Translations under genes and position numbers: made by a program
Shown: one piece after another, positions 37,367 to 46,301 of the stretch
Numbering within the stretch: the stretch's first letter is position 1
How the letters are laid out: every line of letters starts with the position of its first letter
Notes under the pieces: generated by a model
The model's input: the letters and a program-made list of their open reading frames with translations, nothing else
Told to the model about the DNA's origin: nothing
Database searches by the model: none
From: Streptomyces sp. NWU339
Lineage (GTDB): Bacteria > Actinomycetota > Actinomycetes > Streptomycetales > Streptomycetaceae
Direction of reading: 5' to 3'
Assembly (NCBI RefSeq): GCF_003143855.1
Contig: NZ_QFRK01000007.1
Span: 1 to 64,000, forward strand
DNA length: 64,000 nt

Positions 37367-38152
37367 TCAGCCCCCGGGCTCCGGCATCCGCTCACCGGAG
37401 CCGGGGCACGGCGGGGGCACCCCGTGTTCGGCGAGCGGGCCGACCGACAGGCCCGTGTCGCGGCAGTCGTCCACGATGCCGGGCAGGGCGCCGAGCGCGG
37501 CCCGCCAGCAGGCCGGGGCCGACATCCTGTCCGTGTCGTGCAGGAGGACGGTGCCGCCGCCGCGCAGACCGGCCGCGACGGCCGAGCGCACCGACGCCGG
37601 GGTGGCCTCGGCCGTCCAGTCCCTGCCCCAGACGGTCCACAGCACCGGCCGCAGGCCCGCCGTACGAGCGGCCGCCCAGCGCCCGGAGGTGAGGATGCCG
37701 TAGGGCGGGCGGTACCAACGGGGGCGCCGGCCCGTCAGGTCCCGGACCGCGCCGGCCGCCCGCAGCAGGGCACGCACGTCGTCCGCCGGGGCCGGCCGCC
37801 AGGGGTGCTCGTGGCTCCAGCCGTGCACGGCCAGTTCGTGCCCGCGGCGGACGGTCTCACGCACCACGGAGGGGTGCCGTACGACGCTGTCGCCCAGGAC
37901 GAAGAAGGTCGCCCGGACCCCGATCGCCTCCAGCGCGTCGAGGAAGCACGGGGTGGACTCGGGATCGGGCCCGTCGTCGAAGGTCAGCGCGACGTGGGCG
38001 GGATGTCCGACGCCGGCGAGGCCAGGCGAACAGCGGCGCACCACGGGCAGCCAGGTGGCCGCCGGGGCGATGTGCGCCGCGGCGACGGCGGCGAGCGGAG
38101 TCAGCACGGCCGCCGCGCGCCGGGCGGGGGAGCGACCGGGAGAGGGGGGCAT
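37367..38152 (-). CDS. Polysaccharide deacetylase (NodB/CE4 family)
   Basis: This 261-residue protein has a basic start and an Ala-rich hydrophobic segment (residues 12-33) suggesting export or membrane anchoring. The CE4 domain follows: VALTFDDGPDPEST (catalytic and metal Asp), VHGWSHEHPW (metal His pair), RPPYGILT, and LLHDTD. The enzyme should remove acetyl groups from a cell-wall or extracellular polysaccharide. It is the last gene of a three-gene minus-strand operon with the SDR and DMT genes. Confidence 0.88.
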   Translation of the reverse strand: MPPSPGRSPARRAAAVLTPLAAVAAAHIAPAATWLPVVRRCSPGLAGVGHPAHVALTFDDGPDPESTPCFLDALEAIGVRATFFVLGDSVVRHPSVVRETVRRGHELAVHGWSHEHPWRPAPADDVRALLRAAGAVRDLTGRRPRWYRPPYGILTSGRWAAARTAGLRPVLWTVWGRDWTAEATPASVRSAVAAGLRGGGTVLLHDTDRMSAPACWRAALGALPGIVDDCRDTGLSVGPLAEHGVPPPCPGSGERMPEPGG

Positions 38153-38194
38153 CGGCTGGGCCTCCTTGCCGTGTGTTCGGGGTGGTCGGGATCC

Positions 38195-39097
38195 CTACGG
38201 CACCGGCCGGACCGAGTCGGTACCCGGGCGCTGCGACGCCGCGTCCCAGCTGCCGGAGACCGACGGGGCGCGGGCCAGCCCGGCGGCGCCCACCCCCATG
38301 AGCATCACGCCGAACACCGCGGGCGCCGCCCGCACGCCGAGCATGATCTGTTCCCCGAACAGCGCCCACCCCAGCACCACGCTCGTCAGCGCGTCACCGA
38401 GGGTCAGGGCGGGCTGGGACGCCGCCAGCGTCCCGGCCCGGAACGCGCTCTGGAGCAACAGAAAGGCGACGGCTCCGGCGACGGCGGTGGCGTACGGAGG
38501 CCACGACGCCAGCAGGGCGCCCAGCCCGTCCGGGAACCTGCCGGTCATCTCCTTGAGCAGTGCCGCGGTCAGGGCGAACGAGATCGCGGACGCCAGCCCC
38601 AGCAGCGCCGCGCGCGGTGCGCCCCGTACCGCACGGGCCGTCACCACCAGCGCCGTCACGGCACCCAGCGCCGCCCCCGCGGCCATCGTCCACAGCCCCG
38701 CGGAGGCCGTGGACCGGCCGACGATCGGATCGGCCGAGGTCAGGAACATCGCCAGCCCGAGGGCCAGGGCGGCGAACGCCAGCCAGATACCGCGGTCCGG
38801 ACGACGGTGGAAGACCACGCTGCCGACGACCAGGGTGAACAGCAACTCGGTGGCCATGAGCGGCTGGACCAGCGCGAGACTGCCCCTGCCCAGAGCCGCC
38901 GCCTGCAGAACGGTGGACAGCGCGAGCAGCCCGGCGCCCGCCACCCAATGGGGTCGCAGCAGCACACGCCCGAGCCAGCGGGCGGCCTGGCGCAGCCCCG
39001 CGCCGCCCTCCGGTTCCTCCGCCGCGGCCCGCCGCTGCAGCACCGAGGACGAGGCGTTGGACAGTGCCGCCAGCAGGGCCAGGACGACGACCAGCAC
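38195..39097 (-). CDS. DMT/EamA-type membrane transporter
   Basis: This 300-residue protein has about ten hydrophobic helices arranged in two similar halves of five, as in drug/metabolite transporters. A Pro/Ser-rich C-terminus follows. GTG 39097 lies 14 nt after the stop of the SDR gene. The substrate cannot be inferred. The longer frame on this strand that continues into the SDR gene is a shadow. Confidence 0.8.
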   Translation of the reverse strand: MLVVVLALLAALSNASSSVLQRRAAAEEPEGGAGLRQAARWLGRVLLRPHWVAGAGLLALSTVLQAAALGRGSLALVQPLMATELLFTLVVGSVVFHRRPDRGIWLAFAALALGLAMFLTSADPIVGRSTASAGLWTMAAGAALGAVTALVVTARAVRGAPRAALLGLASAISFALTAALLKEMTGRFPDGLGALLASWPPYATAVAGAVAFLLLQSAFRAGTLAASQPALTLGDALTSVVLGWALFGEQIMLGVRAAPAVFGVMLMGVGAAGLARAPSVSGSWDAASQRPGTDSVRPVP

Positions 39098-39110
39098 GCC
39101 GTACCACCGC

Positions 39111-39956
39111 TCAGCCGAACACGGTGGCGAGCCGCCGGTACAGGGCCGGTGCCGCGCCGCGCACCCGGACGGGCAGACGCAGCCAGCCGGGGACGTAGAC
39201 CTCGTCCCGCCCCCGGGAGACCGCGCTCCACACGGCGTCGGCGACCCGCTCGGGCGGCACCGGCCCGGGCCACGACCGCCGGTAGGGGACGCCGCGCCGT
39301 TCGAAGAATGGCGTGTCCACCACTCCCGGCACCACCAGGCTGACCGCGACGCCGCTGCCGCGCAGCTCGTACCGCAGGGCGTCGGCGAAGACGGCCAGCG
39401 CCGCCTTGGCCGCCGAGTACACGGCCTCTCCCGGCACGCCCACCATCCCCGCGACGGACCCGATGAGCACCACACGCCCGGAGCCCGCCTCCACCATGTG
39501 CGGCACCAGCTGCCGGACCAGGCGCAACGTGGCCAGGAGGTCGACCTCGACGACCTCCTCGAGGGCGGACGGGGGCATGGCGCCGAAGTCCCCGGCCCAG
39601 CCGATACCGGCGCCGGCCACCAGGAGATCCACTCGACCGGCGTGCTCGAGGGCGAACCGGGTCAGCTGCCGCTCGGCGCCGGGCCGGGTCAGATCCGCCG
39701 GGAAGACCGAGGCCGGGGCCCGTTCCGCGACCCGGTGGAGGCGCGTCGCGTCCCGCCCGTTGAGGACGAGACGCCACCCTTTCGCGGAGAGCGTTCGGGC
39801 CACGGCGGCGCCGATGCCCGAGGAGGCGCCGGTCACCAGCGCCGCGCCCGGACGCCCGGCTCCGCCGGCCGGGGACCCCGGCACCGCGTCGGCCGGGGCG
39901 ACGGACGCCCGGGGGAACGACACGTCGGCTGTGCCGTCACGAGAAGCGTGAGACAT
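39111..39956 (-). CDS. Short-chain dehydrogenase/reductase
   Basis: This 281-residue classical SDR has the cofactor motif TGASSGIGAAVARTL near residue 43, the NAG-like GAGIGWAG, the catalytic Ser (LIGSVAGMVG) and YxxxK (YSAAKAAL), and a PG motif (VPGVVDTPFF). About 35 N-terminal residues precede the fold. A C-terminal basic/hydrophobic helix suggests membrane association. ATG 39956 was chosen; this gene leads the SDR-DMT-deacetylase operon and is divergent from the glycosyltransferase gene. Confidence 0.88.
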   Translation of the reverse strand: MSHASRDGTADVSFPRASVAPADAVPGSPAGGAGRPGAALVTGASSGIGAAVARTLSAKGWRLVLNGRDATRLHRVAERAPASVFPADLTRPGAERQLTRFALEHAGRVDLLVAGAGIGWAGDFGAMPPSALEEVVEVDLLATLRLVRQLVPHMVEAGSGRVVLIGSVAGMVGVPGEAVYSAAKAALAVFADALRYELRGSGVAVSLVVPGVVDTPFFERRGVPYRRSWPGPVPPERVADAVWSAVSRGRDEVYVPGWLRLPVRVRGAAPALYRRLATVFG

Positions 39957-40114
39957 GGGCTGCACCTTGGCTGCGAGGGAGAACGCCCGGAGAAGCCGCT
40001 GCCCGCGGCCGCCCCCGGCGTTCGGCGGGGGCACCCGAGAAGTATCCCGGGCCCGGCCGCCGAAACGCGGGGGAGCATGTTTCACCGGCGCAGCGGAAGG
40101 AGACCCACCACCCC

Positions 40115-41257
40115 GTGCACTCACCGTCCTCGGCACCCCGCCGGTACGCGCCGGCGGACGGCAGGCAGCGACTGCTGATCGTCAGCGCGAGCATGGGTGC
40201 CGGCCACGACACGGTGGCCGGCGAACTCGCCCGCCGTGCCCGGGAACGAGGCCACGACGCGCAGGTCGTGGACCTCCTGCGGTTGCTTCCGCACGGCCTG
40301 GGCACCGCGGTGCGCCTCTTCTACCAGTCGTCGGTACGGCACTTCCCCTGGGCGTACGAGGGCCTTTACCACGCGCTGTTCCGCCCCGGTCCGCGCCGCC
40401 GCCCCAGTGGCGTCCCCCTCGCCCGGCTGGCGGGCGGCCGTCTGACGGATCTCGCGGAGCGGACGGGCGCCGACGTGGTCGTCCCGGTCTTCCATCTGGC
40501 CGCTCAGCTGACCGGTCACCTGAGGGCCCGTGGGCGCCTGCGGCCCCCGAGCGCCGTCTTCGCGATCGATTTCGCCGTCCACCGGCAGTGGCTCCATCCC
40601 GGCAACGACCTGTACCTCTGCCTCACCGACGAGGCCGCGCGGGACGTGGGCCGGAGCACCACGGTGCCCGTCGAGACGACCGGACCGGTCGTGGCACCCG
40701 GCTTCTTCGCGCCGGCCGCCGGGGCCGCGGCATGGCGACTGCGCTTCGAGCGGTACGCCCCCGGGCGCCCGCCCGTCGTGCTGTCCGCCGGAGCCTGGGG
40801 CGCGGCTTCGGCGCTGGACGGGACGGCTCGGCTGCTCACCGCTGCCGGTTTCCTCCCCGTCGTGCTGTGCGGCCGGAACGAACGCCTGCGAGCCCGCCTG
40901 GCCGGGGTTCCGGGCGTGCTCGTACCGGACTGGGTCACCGACATGCCCGGCCTGCTGCGTGCGGCCCGCGTCCTGGTCGACAACGCCGCCGGTCAGACCG
41001 CCGTACAGGCTCTCGCCTCCGGGTTGCCCGTGGTGGGCTACCGCCCGCTGCCCGGGCACGGGAGGGAGGGCGTGCGACGGATGGCGGCGCTCGGCGTCTC
41101 GGAGCTCGCTCCGGACGCCACCACCTTGCTGCGCGCCCTGCGGCGGTTGTCGGCGGACGGCGCGTACCGGGACCGCCGGATCGCCCGCGGGCGGGAGCTC
41201 TTCCGGGGGGACGCGCTGGCACGGGTGGCCGCACTCGCCGGCATGTCCCCCGTGTGA
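40115..41257 (+). CDS. GT28-type glycosyltransferase (MGDG synthase/UgtP-like)
   Basis: This 380-residue protein has an N-terminal MGDG-synthase-like domain (LLIVSASMGAGHDTVAGELA) and a C-terminal UDP-sugar-binding half with VLVDNAAGQTAVQALASGLP. The family transfers sugars to diacylglycerol or to lipid-linked acceptors at the cytoplasmic face of the membrane. GTG 40115 follows GGAAGGAGA. It has no operon partner on its strand; the divergent cell-envelope operon fits an envelope role. Confidence 0.82.
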   Translation: MHSPSSAPRRYAPADGRQRLLIVSASMGAGHDTVAGELARRARERGHDAQVVDLLRLLPHGLGTAVRLFYQSSVRHFPWAYEGLYHALFRPGPRRRPSGVPLARLAGGRLTDLAERTGADVVVPVFHLAAQLTGHLRARGRLRPPSAVFAIDFAVHRQWLHPGNDLYLCLTDEAARDVGRSTTVPVETTGPVVAPGFFAPAAGAAAWRLRFERYAPGRPPVVLSAGAWGAASALDGTARLLTAAGFLPVVLCGRNERLRARLAGVPGVLVPDWVTDMPGLLRAARVLVDNAAGQTAVQALASGLPVVGYRPLPGHGREGVRRMAALGVSELAPDATTLLRALRRLSADGAYRDRRIARGRELFRGDALARVAALAGMSPV

Positions 41258-41342
41258 TCCGCCGGGACAGCCGGGAAGAGGCACCGACTCCCCGGACGAC
41301 GACGCCCTGCACACCGACGCCCTGTACGACGTGCCGTACGCG

Positions 41343-42215
41343 TCAGTCGTCGCCGGCCGGTCCCGTCCCGGCTCTCGTGGGCAGGTCGTCGGTGAACCGG
41401 TGCCCGTGGTGGTCGAGGAGCCACCGGCCGAACAGGGAGCCGCCGAAGATGACGAACCCCACGCCGATGAGCCACGACTCGACGATGAGGACGACACCGA
41501 CCGTGCCGTAGCTGATCGCGTTCTCGACGATCAGCGGTGTGAAGACGAAGTAGGAGAAGCCCCGCAGACCGATCAGACCCGTCATGGTGGCGATCGCACC
41601 CGGCAGCAGGTGCCACCAGCGGACCTGGCCGCCCAGCAGGAAGCGCTGCCCCCACCAGAAGAACAGGACGCCGGTCACCAGCGAGAGGATGATCCGCTCA
41701 GGCCCTTGCAAGGTGTGGCGGGTCAGCACTTCCTGGTAGAGGAACGCGGTCAGGACGCACAGCCAGGTCGCCTGCCGCCAGATCCGGTGCCACGGCCCGG
41801 GAGGCAGGCTCCATATCCGCTCGTAGCCGTTCTGGATGCTCCCACCGAACGGGACACCGAACACGGCGAGTGCCAGCCCGCCCCACACGCTGGTGGTGCC
41901 GACCACCTCGCGCGGCGGGCTGATGATCTCCGCGAGGAGACGCGCGGACCGGCCGGACAGGCCCATGCCGTCCGCGAGCCAGGCCGCGAAGCCGCCCCGC
42001 CCGAGCGGATCGGCGGCGGCGACCACGATGAGCAGGGGCGCCAGCGTGACCAGTGCCAGCGTGGCGAACCCCAGGGCGCGGTGCATCAGCTCCAGGTCAC
42101 GGCCGCGCCGCAGCAGGATGTGGGCACCCAGCCACTCCCATCCGTGCCGGAGCGTGCGCAGGTGACGCCTCACGGTGCGCTCCTTCGTCGGCTCGCGTAC
42201 ACGCGCCTGTGTCAC
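41343..42215 (-). CDS. YihY/BrkB-family membrane protein
   Basis: This 290-residue integral membrane protein has about six helices (52-70, 107-125, 145-165, 170-200, 205-230 and 240-265) with the family-like SIQNGYERIW. It is related to RNase-BN-misnamed/BrkB proteins, whose function is unclear. GTG 42215 overlaps the 3' part of the long sigma-factor frame, so the two genes may be coupled. Confidence 0.8.
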   Translation of the reverse strand: MTQARVREPTKERTVRRHLRTLRHGWEWLGAHILLRRGRDLELMHRALGFATLALVTLAPLLIVVAAADPLGRGGFAAWLADGMGLSGRSARLLAEIISPPREVVGTTSVWGGLALAVFGVPFGGSIQNGYERIWSLPPGPWHRIWRQATWLCVLTAFLYQEVLTRHTLQGPERIILSLVTGVLFFWWGQRFLLGGQVRWWHLLPGAIATMTGLIGLRGFSYFVFTPLIVENAISYGTVGVVLIVESWLIGVGFVIFGGSLFGRWLLDHHGHRFTDDLPTRAGTGPAGDD

Positions 42216-43509
42216 CTGGCGGCATGCGGGACAAACCTGGATGAAGCCGCCGTGGTGGGCGGGGCCGCAGGCGAGCGTGGTGATGCCGCCTCAGCGGCCG
42301 AGGGCGGGAAACGTGCTGTCTCTTCGTACGCGCGGCGGCAGGAGGGGACCGCGCCCTCCTGGTGCGCGGCACAGCACCGGCGCACCTGCGCCGCCGCGAG
42401 CCGAAGGAGACGTCGACGTCACTTCCTCGGCGGAATCTCAGCCACGGCGCGCAGCCGGACCGCCGCTGGACCGGGTGCCCACCGCCGGGCGGGAGCGGGC
42501 GCCCCGCACCGACCGCGACACCCGGGGCCGGGCCCGCCGCCGGGTACGCGGAGGCCGCGGGACAGGGAGCCGGACGTGCCGGACCGGCGGAGTCCGTGGG
42601 CCGTACCGGCTCTGCCGCGCCACGGGGACCGCACGACGAGCGCGCCGGCCGGTCCGCCCGGCCGGTGACCCGCACCCACGTCTCCTCGCCGTCTCCCGCA
42701 CCCGGCTCGCTCGCCAGGAGAGCCTCGCGGAGCCGGTCGAAACAGCGCCTCAGAATGCGCGACACCTGCATCTGGGAGACGCCGACGGCATCCGCGATCT
42801 GCTGCTGGGTGCGCTCCCGGTAGAAACGCAGGTAGAGGACCCGGCGGTCACGCTCCGGCAGTCGCTTCACCAAGGAAGCCAGGGACACGGTGTCGAGGAC
42901 CCGGTCGAGCGCCGGGTCCTCGGCACCGACCAGGCAGGCGAGCGAGGCCTCCTGGTCGTGCCCGGTGGGCTCGTCGAGGGAACGCGGACGGCATTCGTGC
43001 ACCGCCCGCAGTGTGGCCAGCACGCGGCCTCGCTCGAGCCCGGTGTGCTCGGCGATCTGCTCCGGGGTGGGCGAGCAGCCGCCGAGCCGCTGTTCGAGCT
43101 CCTCGACGGCCTGGAAGATCTGGCCGCTCGCCTCCTGGAGGGGCCGGGGCAGCCGTACGGCGGTCGTGCGGTCGCGCAGGTGCCGCCGGAGCTCACCGGT
43201 GACCGTGGGAAGCGCGTACGACAGGAAGGCGTGGCCCAGGGTGGGGTCGTAGCCGTCGACGGCCTTGATCAGTCCCAGGGACGCGACCTGGAGGAGATCG
43301 TCGAATTCCTCCCCCTGGCGTCGGAAGCGGAGTGTGACGCGGTGGGCCATCGGCAGCAGCAGGCGGATGACGTGGTCCCGAAGGGCGGCACGCCGCAGTC
43401 CCGGCGGGTGCTCCGAGAGCTCGCGCAGCAGCGCGTCGAGTCGCGCCGGGGACGGCTCCGGTACGGCGGCGTCGCGGGTCCGGATCACGCCGGCGGCTGA
43501 GGTGGACAT
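42097..43509 (-). CDS. SigB/SigF-type group 3 sigma factor with abnormal C-terminal extension
   Basis: Residues 1-270 are a normal SigB/F/G-type sigma factor: region 2 (EFDDLLQVASLGLIKAVDGYD), region 3 (HTGLERGRVLATLRA) and region 4 (RDRRVLYLRFYRERTQQQIA, GVSQMQVSRILRRCFDRL). A typical member stops soon after region 4, but this frame runs about 200 residues more through Arg/Pro/Ala-rich sequence and overlaps the BrkB start by 119 nt. Third-base G/C stays high to about base 42470 and then falls, while a neighbouring frame reaches a stop at 42419 with good composition. A frameshift near the original end is therefore likely. Confidence 0.8.
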   Translation of the reverse strand: MSTSAAGVIRTRDAAVPEPSPARLDALLRELSEHPPGLRRAALRDHVIRLLLPMAHRVTLRFRRQGEEFDDLLQVASLGLIKAVDGYDPTLGHAFLSYALPTVTGELRRHLRDRTTAVRLPRPLQEASGQIFQAVEELEQRLGGCSPTPEQIAEHTGLERGRVLATLRAVHECRPRSLDEPTGHDQEASLACLVGAEDPALDRVLDTVSLASLVKRLPERDRRVLYLRFYRERTQQQIADAVGVSQMQVSRILRRCFDRLREALLASEPGAGDGEETWVRVTGRADRPARSSCGPRGAAEPVRPTDSAGPARPAPCPAASAYPAAGPAPGVAVGAGRPLPPGGGHPVQRRSGCAPWLRFRRGSDVDVSFGSRRRRCAGAVPRTRRARSPPAAARTKRQHVSRPRPLRRHHHARLRPRPPRRLHPGLSRMPPGDTGACTRADEGAHREASPAHAPARMGVAGCPHPAAARP

Positions 43510-43609
43510 GGGCCTCTGGGGGGAGGGGGGCGGGCCTGCTGGGAGACGGTCTTCGGGCGTGGACAGCCACCCTCACCAGGGAACCGTGGTGTCCACATCA
43601 GTCTCGGAG

Positions 43610-43634
43610 TCACCCTTCGGCCGGTCTTCGAAAC
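43610..43634 (-). promoter_or_regulatory. Candidate SigB-type autoregulatory promoter
   Basis: On the minus strand GTTT (43634-43631) and GGGTGA (43615-43610) are separated by 15 bp, resembling the Streptomyces SigB-class consensus GNNTN14-16GGGTAY. It lies about 100 bp upstream of the sigma-factor start. Function is inferred. Confidence 0.45.
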
Positions 43635-43786
43635 ACGGCCTGCGCCGCGTGCGGGACATCTGTCCGTCCCGCGAGTGACGTCGGGCGCCGACCGGTTGCG
43701 CTCCCGGGCCGGTATGTGCCGCCCGACCGGGCCTGACGCACGCCGCCCTTCGTGCCGAGGCAACCGACGCGTGAGGCGACCGCCCG

Positions 43787-43827
43787 CCCGCACCGTCCGC
43801 CCCGGGTGCCGGAGCGGACGGTGCGGG
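43787..43827. terminator. Terminator of the nitroreductase gene
   Basis: A 14-bp inverted repeat (43787-43800 with 43814-43827) with a 13-nt loop lies directly downstream of the minus-strand nitroreductase gene. Confidence 0.75.
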
Positions 43828-43871
43828 AGCGCCTTGTGCCACCGGCCCGGTGGCGGCCCGGTGTCCGTGGC

Positions 43872-44609
43872 CTACCAGCGGTTGCGGTGCACGACCTCTT
43901 CGACCGGACGGCGGCTCACCGGACCGAACCTGCCGCGCGGCCACCCCACCGGGATCGCCGCGAAGGTGTTCATGTCCTCGGGAATGCCGAGGGCCGCCTT
44001 CCACTCCTCCTCCAGCATCAGGTGCCAGATGGTGATGTTGGCGGCCAGGCCCAGGCCCCGCGCGGCGAGCAGCAGGTTCTGCACGCCCGGGTAGACACAG
44101 GAACCCTCCGCGAGGGCGGCGAAACGTTCCTGGATCCGCCCCATGCGTGCCGTTCCCTCGGCGCCGAGCTCCTCGGCGTAGCGCCGCATGCCCTCCTCCT
44201 CGATCCTCGGCTCCGGGAACCGGTAGCAGGGGATGATCAGTGCCGGGGTCTCGGCGAAGTGGTCGCGCTGGTACTCGATGGCGGCGACCATGCGTCCGTA
44301 CGCGGCCTCGTCCATGCCGGCGGGGGCGTACTTGCCGGTCGTGGCCAGGTAGGCGTCCACGCACCGCTTCCACAGCGGGGCGAGGTCGGCCATGACCGCG
44401 GGGTCGGTGACGACGACGTACTCGTACCGCTGCATGTTGCCGCCGCTGGGGCCCCAGACGGCCGCCTGTATCAGCCGGTCCAGGAGCTCGTCGGGCACCG
44501 GGTCGGGCCGCAGGCGCCGCATGGCCCGCATGGTGGACATGGTCGCGAAGAGGGCCGGTTCGGCGGTGTCGCCGGCCGGTGCCCCGGAGAGGGTGGCTTC
44601 AGAGGTCAT
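43872..44609 (-). CDS. Nitroreductase-family flavoprotein
   Basis: This 245-residue protein has the flavin phosphate motif MRAMRRLRPDPV near residue 27, WGPSGGNMQRYEYVVV near 52, and GSCVYPGVQNLLLAARGLGL near 165. These fit FMN-dependent, NAD(P)H-using nitroreductases of dimeric type. ATG 44609 was chosen; it is divergent from the Rieske gene. The natural substrate is unknown. Confidence 0.87.
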   Translation of the reverse strand: MTSEATLSGAPAGDTAEPALFATMSTMRAMRRLRPDPVPDELLDRLIQAAVWGPSGGNMQRYEYVVVTDPAVMADLAPLWKRCVDAYLATTGKYAPAGMDEAAYGRMVAAIEYQRDHFAETPALIIPCYRFPEPRIEEEGMRRYAEELGAEGTARMGRIQERFAALAEGSCVYPGVQNLLLAARGLGLAANITIWHLMLEEEWKAALGIPEDMNTFAAIPVGWPRGRFGPVSRRPVEEVVHRNRW

Positions 44610-44710
44610 GATCGTGAGTGTAGGGACGGCGTGCCCCGTCCGGACCACCAGGTCACGTTTGCTTCGTCGTGCCGGGAAGAGTCATCTGCCTGGAAACCAC
44701 TCGCTTTTGA

Positions 44711-44787
44711 CGCCTCGTCACTGAACTGGTCGAAAAGCTGACGGAGGTGATCCCGGCCGACGGGACGACAGCGGCCCTGAAACCCTG
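44711..44787 (+). pseudogene. Possible 3' remnant of an unidentified gene
   Basis: A short frame reads TELVEKLTEVIPADGTTAAL and stops at TGA 44785-44787, with codon composition better than its surroundings. A stop immediately upstream leaves only about 24 codons. A terminator-like hairpin follows at 44795-44830, which would suit the end of a former plus-strand gene. No family could be assigned. Confidence 0.25.
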
Positions 44788-44794
44788 AAACACG

Positions 44795-44830
44795 GACGGC
44801 CCGCCGAGGCACCCGCCCCGGCGGGCCGTC
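44795..44830. terminator. Hairpin between divergent nitroreductase and Rieske genes
   Basis: GACGGCCCGCC (44795-44805) pairs with GGCGGGCCGTC (44820-44830) across a 14-nt loop. Its place upstream of two divergent genes suggests it once terminated a lost gene. Confidence 0.6.
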
Positions 44831-44895
44831 GTTCATGCCTCGGGCACCGGGACCCGCCCGCGTTTGTCATGTGCGCAGGTGGGGACCCGGAGCCC

Positions 44896-45846
44896 ATGAC
44901 TGCAAAGCCACGTCGCCGCCGGATGCGGCAGAACCGAGTGCTGTCGCTGCTGGACCGCCTGGAACGGGCGTCCCGGGCGGACCCGGCGATCGACGCTCTT
45001 CGGTCGGCGGTCCGCTCCCTGCCGCTGGGGCGTGGACGGGACGTGCTGCACGGCAGATGGCTGGGGCACCCGCTCCATCCGCTGATGGTGCAGGTGCCGG
45101 TCGGGAGCTGGCTGTCCGCGGCGGTGCTGGACACCGTGCCCGGCCGCTCCCGCGAGGCGGGACTGCTCGTCGGGGTCGGCCTGGCCGCGGCCGCGCCCGC
45201 CGCGCTGGCGGGCGCCGTCGACTGGGCGGAGCTGCACCGCGAGCAGGCGCGGGTGGGGCTGGTGCACGCCGTGGCGAACGGGGCGGCCGTGGGCCTGTAC
45301 GCGACCTCGCTCGCCTGCCGGCTCAGGGGGCGCACGGGGGCCGGCCGGGTGTACGGCTTGCTGGGGCTGACGGCGGTGGGGCTCGGCGGCATGCTGGGCG
45401 GCCACCTGGCCTACCGGCAGGCGTCCGGGGCCAACCATGCGGAAGAGGTGGCGCACGTGGTCCGGGAGGGCTGGCACCGGGTCGGTGCGGTGGCCGGGTT
45501 CCCGGCCGGGCAGCCCGTGCGGCGTGTCGTGGACGATGTGCCGGTCCTGGTGGTCCGGGAGTCCGGCGGGGTGATCCACGCACTGGCCGAGCGGTGCAGC
45601 CATCTCGCCGGTCCGCTGTCCGAGGGCACGGTCGCCGACGGATGTGTCCGGTGCCCGTGGCACGGCAGTGTCTTCCGGCTCTCGGACGGCTGGAACGTCC
45701 GCGGTCCGGCCACCGCGCCGCAGCCCGCCTTCGACACCCGGGTCCTCGACGGGCACGTCGAGGTGCGTCTGCGCCGAGCCGACCGGGAAGCGGACGGCGA
45801 GTGGAGCGGGAGCGGAGCGGCCCGGGCCAGTGGGTACGCCGGCTGA
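44896..45846 (+). CDS. DUF2231 membrane protein fused to a Rieske [2Fe-2S] domain
   Basis: This 316-residue protein has a DUF2231 membrane part (about residues 55-190, beginning GHPLHPLMVQVPVGSW, with four helices) and a C-terminal Rieske domain. The cluster ligands are Cys234-x-His236 (CSHLAGPL) and Cys253-x2-His256 (CPWHGSVF). The Rieske domain should lie in the cytoplasm or on the outer face depending on topology, and would carry single electrons for a partner not seen nearby. Confidence 0.88.
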   Translation: MTAKPRRRRMRQNRVLSLLDRLERASRADPAIDALRSAVRSLPLGRGRDVLHGRWLGHPLHPLMVQVPVGSWLSAAVLDTVPGRSREAGLLVGVGLAAAAPAALAGAVDWAELHREQARVGLVHAVANGAAVGLYATSLACRLRGRTGAGRVYGLLGLTAVGLGGMLGGHLAYRQASGANHAEEVAHVVREGWHRVGAVAGFPAGQPVRRVVDDVPVLVVRESGGVIHALAERCSHLAGPLSEGTVADGCVRCPWHGSVFRLSDGWNVRGPATAPQPAFDTRVLDGHVEVRLRRADREADGEWSGSGAARASGYAG

Positions 45847-45929
45847 CAGCCGCTTCGCCTGACGGGTCGACGGGCTTTCGCGGCGCACACGACGTGACTG
45901 TCCGGGGGCAGGAACGGCCCCTGGACGGC

Positions 45930-46290
45930 TGTCGCGCGGCCGTGGCGGGACGACCTGGATCTCGACGTGCCGCAGCCGGCCCGTCCCGAGGAGCTGTTCC
46001 ACCTGGCAGCGCTGCACGGCCGGCCCGCCGATGGTGCCGAGTTCGCCGTTCTCCCGCAGCCATTGCCCGACCTCGGCCAGGGACGACGGAGGGCCGACGT
46101 CCGTGCCGCCGACGCGCTGGGGAAGGAGCCGTGACGCCGCCGCCAGTTGCTCACCGCGGCACGCCCCCCACCTGGTCTGCGGCAGTGGACGGGGGCGCAG
46201 GCAGTGCCGGCGAAGGCGTTCTCTCTCCGCTTCTGGCAAACACCGCCCTGTCCGGCTCGATGAGCACCTGCCCCCGGCCTGGAAGCCGGG
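45930..46290 (-). pseudogene. Degraded DUF5753 (Scr1-type) regulator fragment
   Basis: One minus-strand frame reads TLPGFQAGG near 46290 and then WLRENGELGTIGGPAV, QRCQVEQLLGTG and RHVEIQVVPP near 45960-46070. The order PGLLQT..., L.E..L...VGG..V...QLE.LL and V.IQV.P is the core of DUF5753, the C-terminal domain of XRE-type regulators paired with small DUF397 proteins. The N-terminal helix-turn-helix is absent and intervening parts are unlike the family, so it is probably dead. It fills most of the 455-bp gap here. Confidence 0.4.
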
Positions 46291-46301
46291 CAACGTCCAC
46301 C

